Notes under the pieces: model-generated | Databases searched by the model: none | What the model saw: only the letters and a program-made list of their open reading frames with translations | Told to the model about the DNA's origin: nothing | NCBI RefSeq assembly: GCF_002027705.1 | Contig: NZ_MBTG01000023.1 | Coordinates: forward strand, 124,001 to 188,000 | DNA from: Paenibacillus ferrarius | GTDB lineage: Bacteria > Bacillota > Bacilli > Paenibacillales > NBRC-103111 | Length of the DNA: 64,000 nt | Reading direction: 5' to 3' | Part shown: positions 16,972 through 26,228 of the stretch, piece after piece | How the letters are laid out: each line of letters begins with the position of its first letter | Position numbering within the stretch: position 1 is the stretch's first letter | Program-made: the position numbers and the translations under genes

Positions 16972-17027
16972 AAAAAGCCTTAAGCCCGAGGGAGAAGTTC
17001 CCTCTGGCCAAAGGCTTTTTGTTTTTT
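16972..17027. terminator. Bidirectional terminator
   Basis: AAAAAGCCTT (16972-16981) pairs with AAGGCTTTTT (17011-17020), with an inner GAGGGA/TCCCTC helix. T-runs follow on both strands, so it ends the MFS gene (+) and the ABC operon (-). Confidence 0.85.
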
Positions 17028-17820
17028 AGCCCAACACCACGCGGTCATCCGCTAACTTGGTGCCGCTAATGTTCTCGAACTCACCGAGCAGCTGCTCCAC
17101 GGTGAGGTCCTTCTTCCGCTCCGCGCTGACATCGAGGATGATGCGGCCTTTGTCCATCATGATCAGGCGATTGCCTAGCCTGATCGCCTGCTCCATGTTG
17201 TGCGTGACCATCAAGGTGGTCAGCTTCATTTCGCGCACGATATCCTCGGTCAATCGTGTAATCAGCTCCGCGCGCGAGGGATCGAGCGCGGCCGTGTGCT
17301 CGTCAAGCAGCAGAATCTGCGGCTTGGTGAACGTCGCCATGAGCAAGCTGAGGGCTTGACGCTCGCCGCCGGAGAGCAGACCCACCTTCGCGCGCAGACG
17401 GCCCTCCAGGCCGATTCCGAGGCGCTGAAGCTGTTCCAGGAACAGCTTGCGCTTCCGCGCGGTGACGCCGAAGCTCAGCCCGCGCTTCTTGCCGCGGGCG
17501 TACGCCATGGCGAGATTCTCCTCGATGGTCATTCGAGGAGCAGTCCCCGCCATGGGATCTTGAAAGACGCGGCCGATCCAGCGGCTGCGCTCGTACTCCG
17601 GCAGGTGGTGAATCACCTCGCCGCCGATGCGCACTTCGCCAGCATCCGGCGTCATCACGCCGGAGATGATATTCATCAGCGTCGACTTACCGGCGCCATT
17701 GCTGCCAATGACCGTCACGAAGTCACCGGGCTTCAGGTTTAAGTTAATGCCGATCAGCGCGATTTTCTCATCCGCTGAGCCAGGGTTAAAAAGCTTGGAA
17801 ACATTGGAGAGCTGGAGCAT
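17026..17820 (-). CDS. ABC importer ATPase, TrpZ-like
   Basis: 264-residue ATP-binding subunit: Walker A VIGSNGAGKSTLMN near 37, Q-loop VFQDP near 85, signature LLSGGERQALSLLM near 150, Walker B ILLLDEHTAALD near 170 and the switch His in MVTHNM. Its start overlaps the permease stop by one base. With the next two genes it forms a binding-protein-dependent importer similar in make-up to streptococcal TrpXYZ. Substrate (aromatic amino acid or other) not determinable here. Confidence 0.9.
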   Translation of the reverse strand: MLQLSNVSKLFNPGSADEKIALIGINLNLKPGDFVTVIGSNGAGKSTLMNIISGVMTPDAGEVRIGGEVIHHLPEYERSRWIGRVFQDPMAGTAPRMTIEENLAMAYARGKKRGLSFGVTARKRKLFLEQLQRLGIGLEGRLRAKVGLLSGGERQALSLLMATFTKPQILLLDEHTAALDPSRAELITRLTEDIVREMKLTTLMVTHNMEQAIRLGNRLIMMDKGRIILDVSAERKKDLTVEQLLGEFENISGTKLADDRVVLG

Positions 17821-18734
17821 CAGCGTTTACCTCCCTTATTCAGCTGCACAGCGCGAGCGATGAGCTCGGCTGAGCGGCGTTTGGCTGTTGCTTTTTGCTT
17901 CACAGAGCGCTGCACAGAAGGCAGGACAAGCGCAATGATAACGATGATAGCGGTGATCAGCTTCAGATCAGAAGCTTTCAGCCATTCTACGCGGAGCGCC
18001 AAGGCCACTACAATACGGTACACAATAGAACCGAGTACCGCAGCCAGCGTCGCTTGGAATACAGTGCGAGCGCCAAAAATCGCTTCGCCGATAATAACCG
18101 AAGCCAGTCCGATAACAATCATCCCGATCCCCATCGAAATGTCCGCAAAACCTGATTGCTGAGCGATCAGCGCACCGGAAAGCGCAACTAAGCCGTTGGA
18201 TAAGCTGACGCCTAGAATCGTAGTTCGATCCGTATTCGCGCCAAAGCTGCGGATCATGCGAGCATTATCTCCTGTTGCTCGCAAGGATAGTCCTAAATCT
18301 GTATGCAGGAACGCATCCAACAGCAGCTTGAAAATAATCACAATAATGAGCACGACCGTAATCGGCTTCATCGCCGAGAATAACGTATCGGCCCCCAGCA
18401 GTGAAATATTCGGTTTCCCCATAATCCGCATATTAATGGAATAAAGGGCAATCATCATGAGAATACCTGACAGCAATCCATTAATTTTCCCCTTCGTATG
18501 AAGCAAGCCCGTGCATGCTCCGGCAGCAAGTCCGCCTGCAAAAGCAGCCACACACGCAAGTATCGGCGAATATCCGTTCGAAATCATGATCGCAGCAATC
18601 GCTCCGCCCGTCGTGAAGCTTCCATCCACCGTCAAATCCGGAAAATCGAGAATACGAAACGTGATATACACACCAAGTGCCATCAGCGCATAAAGCAAGC
18701 CTAGCTCGACGGCGCCAATCATGGAATCCATCAT
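17820..18734 (-). CDS. ABC importer permease, TrpY-like
   Basis: 304 residues with about 8-9 transmembrane helices of the branched-chain amino acid permease fold (BPD_transp_2). It begins GAVELGLLYALMALGVYITFRI, and ILDFPDLTVDGSFTTGGAIAA is the typical loop of the TrpY-like group. GGGAGG precedes the ATG. It follows the binding protein gene after a 95-bp gap holding a terminator-like hairpin. Confidence 0.9.
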   Translation of the reverse strand: MMDSMIGAVELGLLYALMALGVYITFRILDFPDLTVDGSFTTGGAIAAIMISNGYSPILACVAAFAGGLAAGACTGLLHTKGKINGLLSGILMMIALYSINMRIMGKPNISLLGADTLFSAMKPITVVLIIVIIFKLLLDAFLHTDLGLSLRATGDNARMIRSFGANTDRTTILGVSLSNGLVALSGALIAQQSGFADISMGIGMIVIGLASVIIGEAIFGARTVFQATLAAVLGSIVYRIVVALALRVEWLKASDLKLITAIIVIIALVLPSVQRSVKQKATAKRRSAELIARAVQLNKGGKR

Positions 18735-18780
18735 CTGAAAAAACCTCCCTAACTCATAAAAAAAAGAAACTCACAACTTG

Positions 18781-18810
18781 AAAAAAGAGATGAACGAAAG
18801 TGACGTTCAC
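18781..18810 (-). terminator. Attenuating hairpin between binding-protein and permease genes
   Basis: On the minus strand GTGAACG (18810-18804) and CGTTCAT (18796-18790), then CTCTTTTTT. Its position suggests partial termination so that the binding protein is made in excess over the membrane and ATPase subunits. Confidence 0.6.
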
Positions 18811-18829
18811 CCCTTTTGTGTCCTAAACT

Positions 18830-19879
18830 TTACTGAATGATGTTTTTCTCTTTATCTTTGACAGCATTTTTCATGGCATCCGTCACTTCAATCCCTTGGG
18901 CTTTCGCTGCTTTCAGGTTCAAAATCAGGTCCAGCTTCTCAGGTACAGTAACTTTCATATCTGCCGGTTTCTTACCGTTTTTAAGAATCTCTACAGCCAT
19001 TTGGCCAACTTGGTAGCCATGGTCATAGTATTTGAAGCCAACTGTTGCGAAAGCACCCTTTTCTACCGTATCACGATCACTGGAGAAGAACGGAATGTGC
19101 TTGTCATTCGCAATTTGAATGATACCGTCTACGCCGCTAACAACCGTGTTATCGAGTGTAATCAAGAAGGCATCTGCACGACCCACAAGGGATTGAGCAG
19201 CTTGCTTAACTTCCGATGTGTTGGTAACCGGTGCTTTGACCAATTTAATACCGTGTTTGGTCAGAGAATCTTCCGCATTTTTGGCCATGATGACCGCATT
19301 CGGCTCCCCTTCATTGATAACGAGACCCACTGTTTTGATTTTCGGCATATTCGTAGCCACGAAATCCATTAACTGAGCAACCGCCATCGGATTCGTATCG
19401 GATGCTCCGGATACGTTGCCGCCCGGCTTGTCAACACTGCTAACAATCTTGGCAGCAAGCGGATCAGTTACCGCCGCAAATAGAATCGGAGCTTTCTTCA
19501 CTTGCTGTACAACCGCTTGTGCGGATGGTGTCGCAATACCGAGTACCAAATCATTGTCTGCGGAAGCAATTTTTTGAGCAATGGATAAGTTGTTCGTTTG
19601 ATCGCCCTGTGCGTTGTTGAAATCAACCTTCAGGTTCGTTCCTTCCACAATCCCTGCATCCTTCAATGCTGCCAAGAAGCCTTGACGTGTAGCATCCAAG
19701 GAAGGATGCTCAACGATCTGTGAAATAGCGACTTTGTACGTCTTGCCAGCTGCAGCCGTGGCTGCTGGTGCTGGCGCGCTTGCTGCCGGAGTCTTGTCAG
19801 CCGCTTTTTGCCCACAACCTGCTGCTACAAGCATAAGTGCTGCTGATAATACGAGTGACGCGAGTGCTTTCTTTTTCAA
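18830..19879 (-). CDS. ABC substrate-binding lipoprotein, TrpX-like
   Basis: 349 residues. A lipoprotein signal has lipobox VAAGC at about 18-22, followed by an Ala/Pro-rich linker and a type I periplasmic-binding fold of the ABC_sub_bind (pfam04392) group: YKVAISQIVEHPSLDATRQG, LVLGIATPSAQAV, PILFAAVTDPLAAKIV and FFSSDRDTVEKGAFATVGF. TTG start behind GAGAGGGG. It is the first gene of the transporter operon, with a promoter at 20013-20041. Confidence 0.92.
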   Translation of the reverse strand: MKKKALASLVLSAALMLVAAGCGQKAADKTPAASAPAPAATAAAGKTYKVAISQIVEHPSLDATRQGFLAALKDAGIVEGTNLKVDFNNAQGDQTNNLSIAQKIASADNDLVLGIATPSAQAVVQQVKKAPILFAAVTDPLAAKIVSSVDKPGGNVSGASDTNPMAVAQLMDFVATNMPKIKTVGLVINEGEPNAVIMAKNAEDSLTKHGIKLVKAPVTNTSEVKQAAQSLVGRADAFLITLDNTVVSGVDGIIQIANDKHIPFFSSDRDTVEKGAFATVGFKYYDHGYQVGQMAVEILKNGKKPADMKVTVPEKLDLILNLKAAKAQGIEVTDAMKNAVKDKEKNIIQ

Positions 19880-20012
19880 ACTGATTACCCCTCTCTACGT
19901 TCCCATTTGTTGGACTTGGCCAATTCGCCCGCTCACCACTTTAACGCTTTCGTGGAGCAAAGTGCGAAGATGCCTGACTGCGAAGCGCCAAGTATAGATC
20001 ACAATTAACCAT

Positions 20013-20041
20013 AGTTTAATTGGGTCTAGGGTTTCCGTCAA
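20013..20041 (-). promoter_or_regulatory. Promoter of the TrpX-like operon
   Basis: On the minus strand TTGACG (20041-20036), 17-bp spacer, TAAACT (20018-20013). It leaves a leader of roughly 125 nt containing a GCTCCAC/GTGGTGAGC hairpin. No known riboswitch was recognised in it. Confidence 0.6.
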
Positions 20042-20098
20042 TCGTTTTATCCGTATTTGTACGTTTTTTGTAAACATCTGGTGAAAGCGCAATCACGC

Positions 20099-21079
20099 CT
20101 ATGTCATGTGATAGAAGTCTTTTAGCAGCCCATCCATCACCCGATTCGTCCTCGCGGCCGTTACGCCTGTACTCGGGCTTTTGCCGAGTCCTCTCAATTC
20201 CTCTACGACTTTCGTAATTAACGGCTGCTGCACATGTGCCGGGTTCGGTATGTCCTTTTCTTCAATAAGACCGTCCAAGCCCTCAATCCGCAAATCGCCG
20301 CTAAACGTGGAAAACGTCATTTTCCCCAGACTGCCGACAATCTCGTTTTTGTCCAAGTGCGTATATGTATTGAAGCTCCATATGCCCGTCCCCATCACAC
20401 CGGACTCAAACGCATACGTCGCAGTTACAATGTCTTCTACTTGATGACGTTGGGCCTGATTCTTGGCGAAACCTTGAACCTCACCGATCGGACCTAACAG
20501 ATAATCAAGAATATCCAACGTATGGCTGGCTAAATCAACAAACAGCCCGCCGCCGGATAACTCTGGCTGCAGCCGCCAAGGCAGTTCTTCGCCCAGATTG
20601 TCCTTCGCCTGCTGCAAATAGGTGGTCTGTACGAAACGAACATCGCCGATCACACCGCTGTCCAGCAACCGCTTAATTTCCACGAATTTGGGCAAGCCTC
20701 TTCGATAATAGGCAACAAATAAAGGCACGCCTGCTTCTTCACAGGCTGCTATCATATCCAAGCATTCCTGATGATTCTTCGCCATTGGCTTCTCGACATA
20801 GACTGGCTTCCCAGCGCGAGCGGCCATCAAAGCATATTCGTGGTGAAAAGCCGGAGGTGTTGCTACATATATCGCATCCACATCCGGATCATGAACCAGC
20901 GCTTCAGCATTGTCGTACCACTTGGCTACGCCATGTCTCTTCGCGTAATCTTCTGCAAGATGCGCATCCCGCCGCATTACGGCTGCAAGCTCAGAGCCTT
21001 CCACCTTCTGCAGGGCAGGACCGCTTTTGACTTCCGTCACATTGCCGCAGCCGATAATTCCCCATCGTACTTTATCCAT
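20099..21079 (-). CDS. Gfo/Idh/MocA-family oxidoreductase
   Basis: 326 residues. An N-terminal Rossmann domain has WGIIGCGNVTEVKSGPAL, AIYVATPPAFHHEYAL and YVEKPMAKN. The C-terminal alpha/beta domain has SGGGLFVDLASHTLDILDYLLG (the conserved catalytic Asp/His region). NAD(P)-linked oxidation or reduction of a sugar or inositol-like compound is expected; substrate unknown. AGGAGG precedes the ATG. It stands alone between the transporter operon and the Fic module. Confidence 0.9.
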   Translation of the reverse strand: MDKVRWGIIGCGNVTEVKSGPALQKVEGSELAAVMRRDAHLAEDYAKRHGVAKWYDNAEALVHDPDVDAIYVATPPAFHHEYALMAARAGKPVYVEKPMAKNHQECLDMIAACEEAGVPLFVAYYRRGLPKFVEIKRLLDSGVIGDVRFVQTTYLQQAKDNLGEELPWRLQPELSGGGLFVDLASHTLDILDYLLGPIGEVQGFAKNQAQRHQVEDIVTATYAFESGVMGTGIWSFNTYTHLDKNEIVGSLGKMTFSTFSGDLRIEGLDGLIEEKDIPNPAHVQQPLITKVVEELRGLGKSPSTGVTAARTNRVMDGLLKDFYHMT

Positions 21080-21189
21080 TCTTCATTCCTCCTACTGGTA
21101 TCAGTCCAATCTAGTTGATGAACATATTCGACGTACGATTGTCCCTTCCCTTTAAGCAAATAGAAGTGTTAATGCCCTTTGTTTTAGGG

Positions 21190-21195
21190 TATAAT
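21190..21195 (+). promoter_or_regulatory. -10 box of the vbhA-fic module
   Basis: TATAAT 44 bp before the antitoxin start. The -35 position (TGTTAA at 21167-21172) is weak, so initiation may be modulated. Confidence 0.45.
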
Positions 21196-21238
21196 ATAGA
21201 GATAATTATACTGTCTCCTAGGGAAAGAAGGGGTACTA

Positions 21239-21427
21239 ATGCCACACGTAGTCACTATGATCGAAGACACAACTGACTATGCTTTTCGCAACGCGAAAGC
21301 CTCACTTGAAATAGAAGGACAAACTTTACCTACAGGCAGCGAAGAACTAATCCTAAAAAATCTCAGGGGAGAGTTATCCGAAGAGGAATTCCTCCAACGT
21401 GCGCTCGAAATTGCTTTAAGTGTATAG
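21239..21427 (+). CDS. VbhA-like antitoxin of a Fic module
   Basis: 62 residues. The inhibitory helix has the class I motif S-x-x-x-E-G (ASLEIEGQT, residues about 20-28), where the Glu blocks ATP positioning in the partner Fic protein. The C-terminal half resembles VbhA-type antitoxins (LKNLRGELSEEEFLQRALEI). Its stop overlaps the fic start by 8 bp, the coupling expected of a toxin-antitoxin pair. AGAAGGGG precedes the ATG. Confidence 0.85.
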   Translation: MPHVVTMIEDTTDYAFRNAKASLEIEGQTLPTGSEELILKNLRGELSEEEFLQRALEIALSV

Positions 21428-22004
21428 AAAAGCTTCCAATCAATCTAAGTACTGCTATCCCGGTACAGAAATTCTAATTAATAAGCCCGACATAAGGGAC
21501 CAACATAAGTTAACGGCATATGAGAGTATAGTTAGTACTAGACGCAATGCATTATTGGTTACGCAGCCCTTGCCTGGTTCTTTTGACTTTGCACACTTAC
21601 GGGTCATCCATCATTATCTTTTCCAGGATGTATACCCCTTGTTCGCTGGAAAAATCCGGGAAGAGGACATAAGTAAGGGCAACTTTAATTTTGCCTATAC
21701 CCAGCATATACTCCCTCAATCCAAGGAGATATTCAGCAAGTTAAAAGACGAAAATCACCTAATTGGCTTGGACGTTGAGATCTTTTCTTTAAAAGCGGCG
21801 TTATTTATGGGGGACCTTAACCACTTACATCCCTTCCGGGAAGGTAACGGTAGAGCTCAGAGAGAGTTCCTCCGATGCTTGGCACTAAATACTGGGTTTA
21901 AGCTAGACTGGTCTTTAGTAAACAAAGATGAAATTCTTCTGGCTTTTATCAAGTCAGTTAGAGACGAACAACCTCTGGCCGATGTTATTAGAAGGTGTAT
22001 TTAG
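21420..22004 (+). CDS. Fic-domain AMP-transferase toxin
   Basis: 194 residues with the complete active-site loop HPFREGNGRAQREF near residue 139, including the catalytic His and the anion-binding GNGR. The flap region YPLFAGKIREEDISKGN is typical of class I (VbhT-like) Fic proteins. The product would transfer AMP to a host target unless held by the upstream antitoxin. Base composition is lower in GC than flanking genes, compatible with horizontal arrival. It ends in the terminator 22026-22064. Confidence 0.9.
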   Translation: MYRKASNQSKYCYPGTEILINKPDIRDQHKLTAYESIVSTRRNALLVTQPLPGSFDFAHLRVIHHYLFQDVYPLFAGKIREEDISKGNFNFAYTQHILPQSKEIFSKLKDENHLIGLDVEIFSLKAALFMGDLNHLHPFREGNGRAQREFLRCLALNTGFKLDWSLVNKDEILLAFIKSVRDEQPLADVIRRCI

Positions 22005-22025
22005 CAATAATTCTACATATCTCAA

Positions 22026-22064
22026 AAAAAAGATCAGAGCCCATTTCATGGCTCTGATCTTTTT
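22026..22064 (+). terminator. Terminator of the fic module
   Basis: AAAAGATCAGAGCC pairs with GGCTCTGATCTTTT around an 8-base loop, followed by Ts. The stem is perfect, and its A-run/T-run symmetry makes it usable in both directions. Confidence 0.85.
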
Positions 22065-22104
22065 CTATATTTGCTGCACATTTTCCCTTTGATTCAAGCT
22101 CAAA

Positions 22105-22134
22105 GAAAAAGCCGCCCAAGGATTCAGGCGACTT
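22105..22134 (-). terminator. Terminator of the MDR ABC gene
   Basis: On the minus strand AAGTCGCC (22134-22127) pairs with GGCGGCTT (22116-22109), then TTTC. It lies just after the ABC exporter stop. Confidence 0.75.
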
Positions 22135-22142
22135 CTGTTTAG

Positions 22143-23933
22143 CTACAATGCACTAGGAGCATGCTCCGCAACCATCTGCTCCTGAAGCTGCAACTGCTGC
22201 GTAGCAAATTCGCGGTACATCTCATGAGACTCCAGCAATTGCTGATGCGTCCCGCTCCCTGTGACGACACCCTTGTCGAGGAAGATGATTTGGTCGGCAT
22301 CCACGACGGTGGACAAGCGGTGCGCAATGACTAATGTTGTGCGTCCTTGCATCAAGTTTTGCAGGGCTTGCTGGACGACAACCTCAGATTTGCTGTCCAG
22401 ACTCGATGTAGCTTCGTCCAGCATCAGAATTTTCGGATCTCTCAGCAGAGCCCGTGCAATCGCAATCCGCTGTCTTTGGCCACCGGACAGCTTGATCCCG
22501 CGCTCACCCACTTCGGTATCGTACTTTTGGGGAAGCTCTTCGATAAATGCGTCGGCATAGGCCATCTGCGAAGCTTTCTTCAGCTCTTCCATCGTAATTT
22601 CATGCTGCAAGCCGTAGCAAATATTGTCCCGAATGGTACCGGCAATCAAGGGGCTCTCTTGAGACACATAGCCGATTTGACTCCGCCAGGATATGAGGGA
22701 GAACTGATCAATGCCTTCTACACCTAAGGTAATAGCCCCTTTTTGCGGTGAGTAAAAACGTTCCAACAACGAGAACATCGTCGTCTTGCCGCTGCCGCTC
22801 GGACCTACGATAGCCGTGACTTTACCCGCTTCCATGGTGAAGCTGACATTTTTCAACACCGGCTCCCCCTCTTTGTATCCATAGGTCACCCGATCGAATT
22901 GAAGCGACTGGGAGGCGTTCGTGACAGCAGCGCCTGCATGCGGATTCTCTTCTTCATAATCCAGAACATTCAGGATCGTATCCGTAGCGCCCATCGCTTT
23001 CTGTGCTTGATTGAAGAACTGTGTGATTTGGGTAATGGGCATAACAATTTGGAACAAATACAACATGAACGCCACCAGCTGACCGGCAGAAATCGCCCCA
23101 GAGGAGACACGCATGCCGCCATAGCCGAACAAAACGACGAATAGCATCAGCATGACGAAAGTAACAAGCGGTGCCATTAGCGCTTGAATGCGGCCTTCTT
23201 TAAGCCCAAATTTGAAAAGCTTTTGAATGCCCGTACTGCCTTCTTTGTACTCAACTGGCTCCGCATTGGCCGCTTTCACTAAGCGAATTTCAGACAATAC
23301 TCGATTGAGTACTGAAGTGAAATTGGCGGTTTCTGCTTGCAGGCCTTTGGATACTTTGAACATTTGCCGTCCTAATGGGAACAAGATTATGAATGCTAAT
23401 GGGAATACGCTGAACATGATCAAAGTCATTTTCCAATCCATATAAAGCAAAACTACGATCGAACCAATAATCGCAATGATACCTGTAATGAAGCCCGACA
23501 TATGCTCGGCAATCAAACCTTTAATCACAGCGGTATCGTTCGTCATTCGAGATATTGTATCACCTGTTTGATGGTTGTCATAATAGCTAACTGGCAGCAC
23601 GAGCAACTTTTTCCAAAGCCGATCCCTGATCCCTGCTACCACACGCTGCCCTGCTAAATTCAGCAGGTACACGGATACCCCGGAGGCAACCGCTGAGGCT
23701 ACGAAAGCAATCGCCATCCCGCTAATCTGCAGCCAGTTTAGAGAGTCAATGGAGAAGCTATCCACGACATTCTTGGTGAACAACGGTATGACCAAGCCTA
23801 CTAACGTTGAAATAACACTTAATCCTAATGCTATGCCGAGTACGAGTTTGGGGGGATTCGTCTGGAGAAGCAAGCGGACAAACCCGCGCCAGTTGCTCTT
23901 GCCCCTGAGCTCTTCTTTCTTTGTTGTAGTCAT
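22143..23933 (-). CDS. ABC multidrug exporter (BmrA/LmrA type half-transporter)
   Basis: 596 residues from the ATG at 23933, which follows AGGAGTAGGAG. A longer frame to 24086 would run into the preceding gene and lacks a ribosome site. Six transmembrane helices (residues about 20-310) precede an ATPase domain with Walker A VGPSGSGKTTMFSLL, signature LSGGQRQRIAIARALL and Walker B ILMLDEATSSLD. It works as a homodimer exporting lipophilic drugs or lipids. It follows the epimerase-like gene by about 130 bp on the same strand. Confidence 0.94.
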   Translation of the reverse strand: MTTTKKEELRGKSNWRGFVRLLLQTNPPKLVLGIALGLSVISTLVGLVIPLFTKNVVDSFSIDSLNWLQISGMAIAFVASAVASGVSVYLLNLAGQRVVAGIRDRLWKKLLVLPVSYYDNHQTGDTISRMTNDTAVIKGLIAEHMSGFITGIIAIIGSIVVLLYMDWKMTLIMFSVFPLAFIILFPLGRQMFKVSKGLQAETANFTSVLNRVLSEIRLVKAANAEPVEYKEGSTGIQKLFKFGLKEGRIQALMAPLVTFVMLMLFVVLFGYGGMRVSSGAISAGQLVAFMLYLFQIVMPITQITQFFNQAQKAMGATDTILNVLDYEEENPHAGAAVTNASQSLQFDRVTYGYKEGEPVLKNVSFTMEAGKVTAIVGPSGSGKTTMFSLLERFYSPQKGAITLGVEGIDQFSLISWRSQIGYVSQESPLIAGTIRDNICYGLQHEITMEELKKASQMAYADAFIEELPQKYDTEVGERGIKLSGGQRQRIAIARALLRDPKILMLDEATSSLDSKSEVVVQQALQNLMQGRTTLVIAHRLSTVVDADQIIFLDKGVVTGSGTHQQLLESHEMYREFATQQLQLQEQMVAEHAPSAL

Positions 23934-24061
23934 ATCTCCTACTCCTTTGCCGATCGGATGCTTATGATCCGTCTGTGTATGTTCTACTTCTTTAACCTGA
24001 TCATACACATCAATTTTAAACGGAATATAAACAAAATGAATCGGTCGGCAGGTGTAGTTGC

Positions 24062-24991
24062 TTATTGGGGCTGCTGACGATACCAAGCGATGGTTTCTTC
24101 AAGCGCAGCGCGTAGAGGTGTTGGTGTCATTTCCTTACCAAAACGCTTCATGAATTTCGTACAATCCATCACAAAAGGCTGCTCAAACTCATACAGCATC
24201 TCCACAACTTCTTTCGCCGCGGGTATGAACAGACCACCCAATCGGAGCATCCCGCGACCCATCGTACCGATACGTGGAGCGTGTCCAGCAACTTCATAAG
24301 CTAGTTCTGTGAATTTGCGGGCGCTCACAGTCTCTGCATGCGGGACATGCCATACTTGGCCGAAGGCATCCTCGTGCTCACTTAGAATAACGAGTGCTCG
24401 CCCGAAATCCTCCACATACGTGACCGTGTGCAATTCATTCGGATTTCCCAGCAGCGAAACAGCCTTTCCCTTCGTCAGTGGTCCAAAAAAGCGGTCACCA
24501 TACGAGGAATTCCGGGCATGTGGACCATAGAAATCAGATCCTCGGCCAATCGTTACTTTTAACGTGCCTGTATCATACAGGTTGAGCAGATTTCGAGCCA
24601 GCTCAGCCCTCACCTTGCCCTTGCGGGTATGGGTTTTATAGGGCAACCCTTCATGAATAGGCCCTTTCACTTCTCCATACATATACAGGTTATCCCCCAT
24701 AATGAGATTGGCCTGATGATACGATGCCGCGTGCGCAATATGGCCCATCATCTGCTGGAATAAGCCTTCCCACTTATGATACGGCGGTGCTGCGCATTGA
24801 AAGACGTTATTCGCTCCCTTGATCGCGGCTAATGCGCCGCTTTCACTCATCAGATCAGCCTGAACGGCCTCTACACCAGAGGGCACATCCGCTTTAACCG
24901 AGGAACTCACCATTCTTACACGGTTCCCTCTTTTCAAAAGCTCCTTCATGACTGCTCTGCCCAGCGGACCTGCTCCTAATATCACTTCCAT
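24062..24991 (-). CDS. NAD-dependent epimerase/dehydratase-family protein
   Basis: 309-residue atypical or extended SDR. The N-terminal nucleotide motif is VILGAGPLGRAVMKELLKRG (GxGxxG). A NmrA-like middle part (VRMVSSSVKADVPSGVEAVQADL) and DFYGPHARNSSYGDRFF follow. The canonical YxxxK is not obvious, though Y residues around NLYMYGEV may serve. AGGAGG precedes the ATG. Located downstream of a MerR gene on the same strand (67-bp gap), so the regulator may control it and the exporter. Confidence 0.8.
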   Translation of the reverse strand: MEVILGAGPLGRAVMKELLKRGNRVRMVSSSVKADVPSGVEAVQADLMSESGALAAIKGANNVFQCAAPPYHKWEGLFQQMMGHIAHAASYHQANLIMGDNLYMYGEVKGPIHEGLPYKTHTRKGKVRAELARNLLNLYDTGTLKVTIGRGSDFYGPHARNSSYGDRFFGPLTKGKAVSLLGNPNELHTVTYVEDFGRALVILSEHEDAFGQVWHVPHAETVSARKFTELAYEVAGHAPRIGTMGRGMLRLGGLFIPAAKEVVEMLYEFEQPFVMDCTKFMKRFGKEMTPTPLRAALEETIAWYRQQPQ

Positions 24992-25058
24992 CTCGCATCC
25001 TCCTTAGTGTTTTACGCGGCTCATTAGCCTTATGAAATAAAAATAAACCCTATAGCAG

Positions 25059-25910
25059 CTATAGGGTCAACACGTGTTTCACAGGAATTTGCAAATCAAC
25101 AATAAATTCATCCGTGTTCCTCATATGAGTAAAATCAATCAAGTATCGCTCCAGAACAGGGCCGTTCTCTTCATAGTCATTCAAGATCATCCATTCTCGC
25201 AACCGCCTGTACAGCCCTTTACACGATTCTTCATCGGGAAACCCGGCATAGACTGCAGAGATGTACTCTCCGCCCGGCAACCATCTGGTGAAAGAAGGTT
25301 CGATCTTGCTCGCCAGCAGCGGCACACATACCTCAATATCAGAGTCATTTCGATCAAATGTCAGCAAATCTTCATGATAGATCGTCCAGATGTGGCCATC
25401 TACCGTCAATCCGTGCTCTTTGACCCTGTCTAACAAGGCCATAAACCGTATAACGGAAGACTCCATCCCGCATACATCGTTTTTCCTTTCGAAAGCCATA
25501 TACCGGTCTGGATACGTCTTCAATTCTAAATAATATTCCGTATGCTCGAACGCTTTGCGCAGCTGATGATGAACTTCCAAATTCCGCAATCTTTCATCAA
25601 TGGACCCAACTACAGTCTCGAGTGAGCGAATCGTCGCTTGCGCCTCTGCCCTCTTGGCACTCATCAGCTCCGGGATGCTCACTGTGTTGTTGTCCTTGAA
25701 CATCTGGCCGATCTGCTCCAGCGTAAACTGCATGCCTTGCAGGTCCTGAACAATTTTAACCGCTAGAATATCTTGGCTGGAGTAATAGCGATAGCCATTC
25801 TGGTGATCTACACGATGCGGCTTTACAAGCCCTATTTTATCGTAAAAATGGAGTGTTTGAATCGAAGTCTGGCATATTTTAGCCGTCTGCCCTACAGAGT
25901 ATCCTTTCAT
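25059..25910 (-). CDS. MerR-family regulator with GyrI-like effector domain
   Basis: 283 residues. The MerR HTH is YSVGQTAKICQTSIQTLHFYDKIGL and continues NGYRYYSSQDI, followed by a coiled-coil dimer helix (about 80-120) and a C-terminal GyrI-like effector-binding domain (residues about 125-283), as in BmrR. Such proteins sense lipophilic cations and activate exporter genes, and an MDR ABC gene lies two genes downstream. GGGGGAAA precedes the ATG. Confidence 0.9.
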   Translation of the reverse strand: MKGYSVGQTAKICQTSIQTLHFYDKIGLVKPHRVDHQNGYRYYSSQDILAVKIVQDLQGMQFTLEQIGQMFKDNNTVSIPELMSAKRAEAQATIRSLETVVGSIDERLRNLEVHHQLRKAFEHTEYYLELKTYPDRYMAFERKNDVCGMESSVIRFMALLDRVKEHGLTVDGHIWTIYHEDLLTFDRNDSDIEVCVPLLASKIEPSFTRWLPGGEYISAVYAGFPDEESCKGLYRRLREWMILNDYEENGPVLERYLIDFTHMRNTDEFIVDLQIPVKHVLTL

Positions 25911-26228
25911 GATTCGATTTCCCCCTGACCCACTTTAGCTGCGCTTCTTCACCGCTAAGACGAATAGTACCACAAAAATGATAAGATCTGTCGTTGTTCA
26001 CCTAACACAACTATAAGCAATTTCCAAAATATGATCCGATCGTCTAGTCGCCTCCAAACAACACATTTAATTTTAGATAATTAGATTCATCCAGCTGTAG
26101 AGAGGGTAAGCTGATAGTAAAGGCGGTTTGTCTTAAGAGAGGGCTTGTTTTGTTTTTTCAAGCTGCTTTCTATACAATGAAAACTAGTACGTTCAACTTT
26201 CCTACAGATTCACAGAGGAGGCACACCG
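25911..26228. other. Divergent intergenic region, merR / alcohol dehydrogenase
   Basis: 318 bp without a supported gene. A possible -10 (TATACA, 26171-26176) lies before the dehydrogenase gene, with only poor -35 candidates (TTGTTT, 19 bp away). No MerR-type dyad with a 19-bp spacer was recognised. Confidence 0.4.

Noticed and set aside
19895..20092. 65-codon minus-strand ORF upstream of the TrpX-like gene
   Set aside because: It overlaps the promoter TTGACG-17-TAAACT and leader, and no ribosome site or protein similarity is evident.
22143..24086. Upstream-extended start of the ABC exporter
   Set aside because: The extra N-terminal residues lack similarity and overlap the preceding gene's end; AGGAGTAGGAG points to the ATG at 23933.
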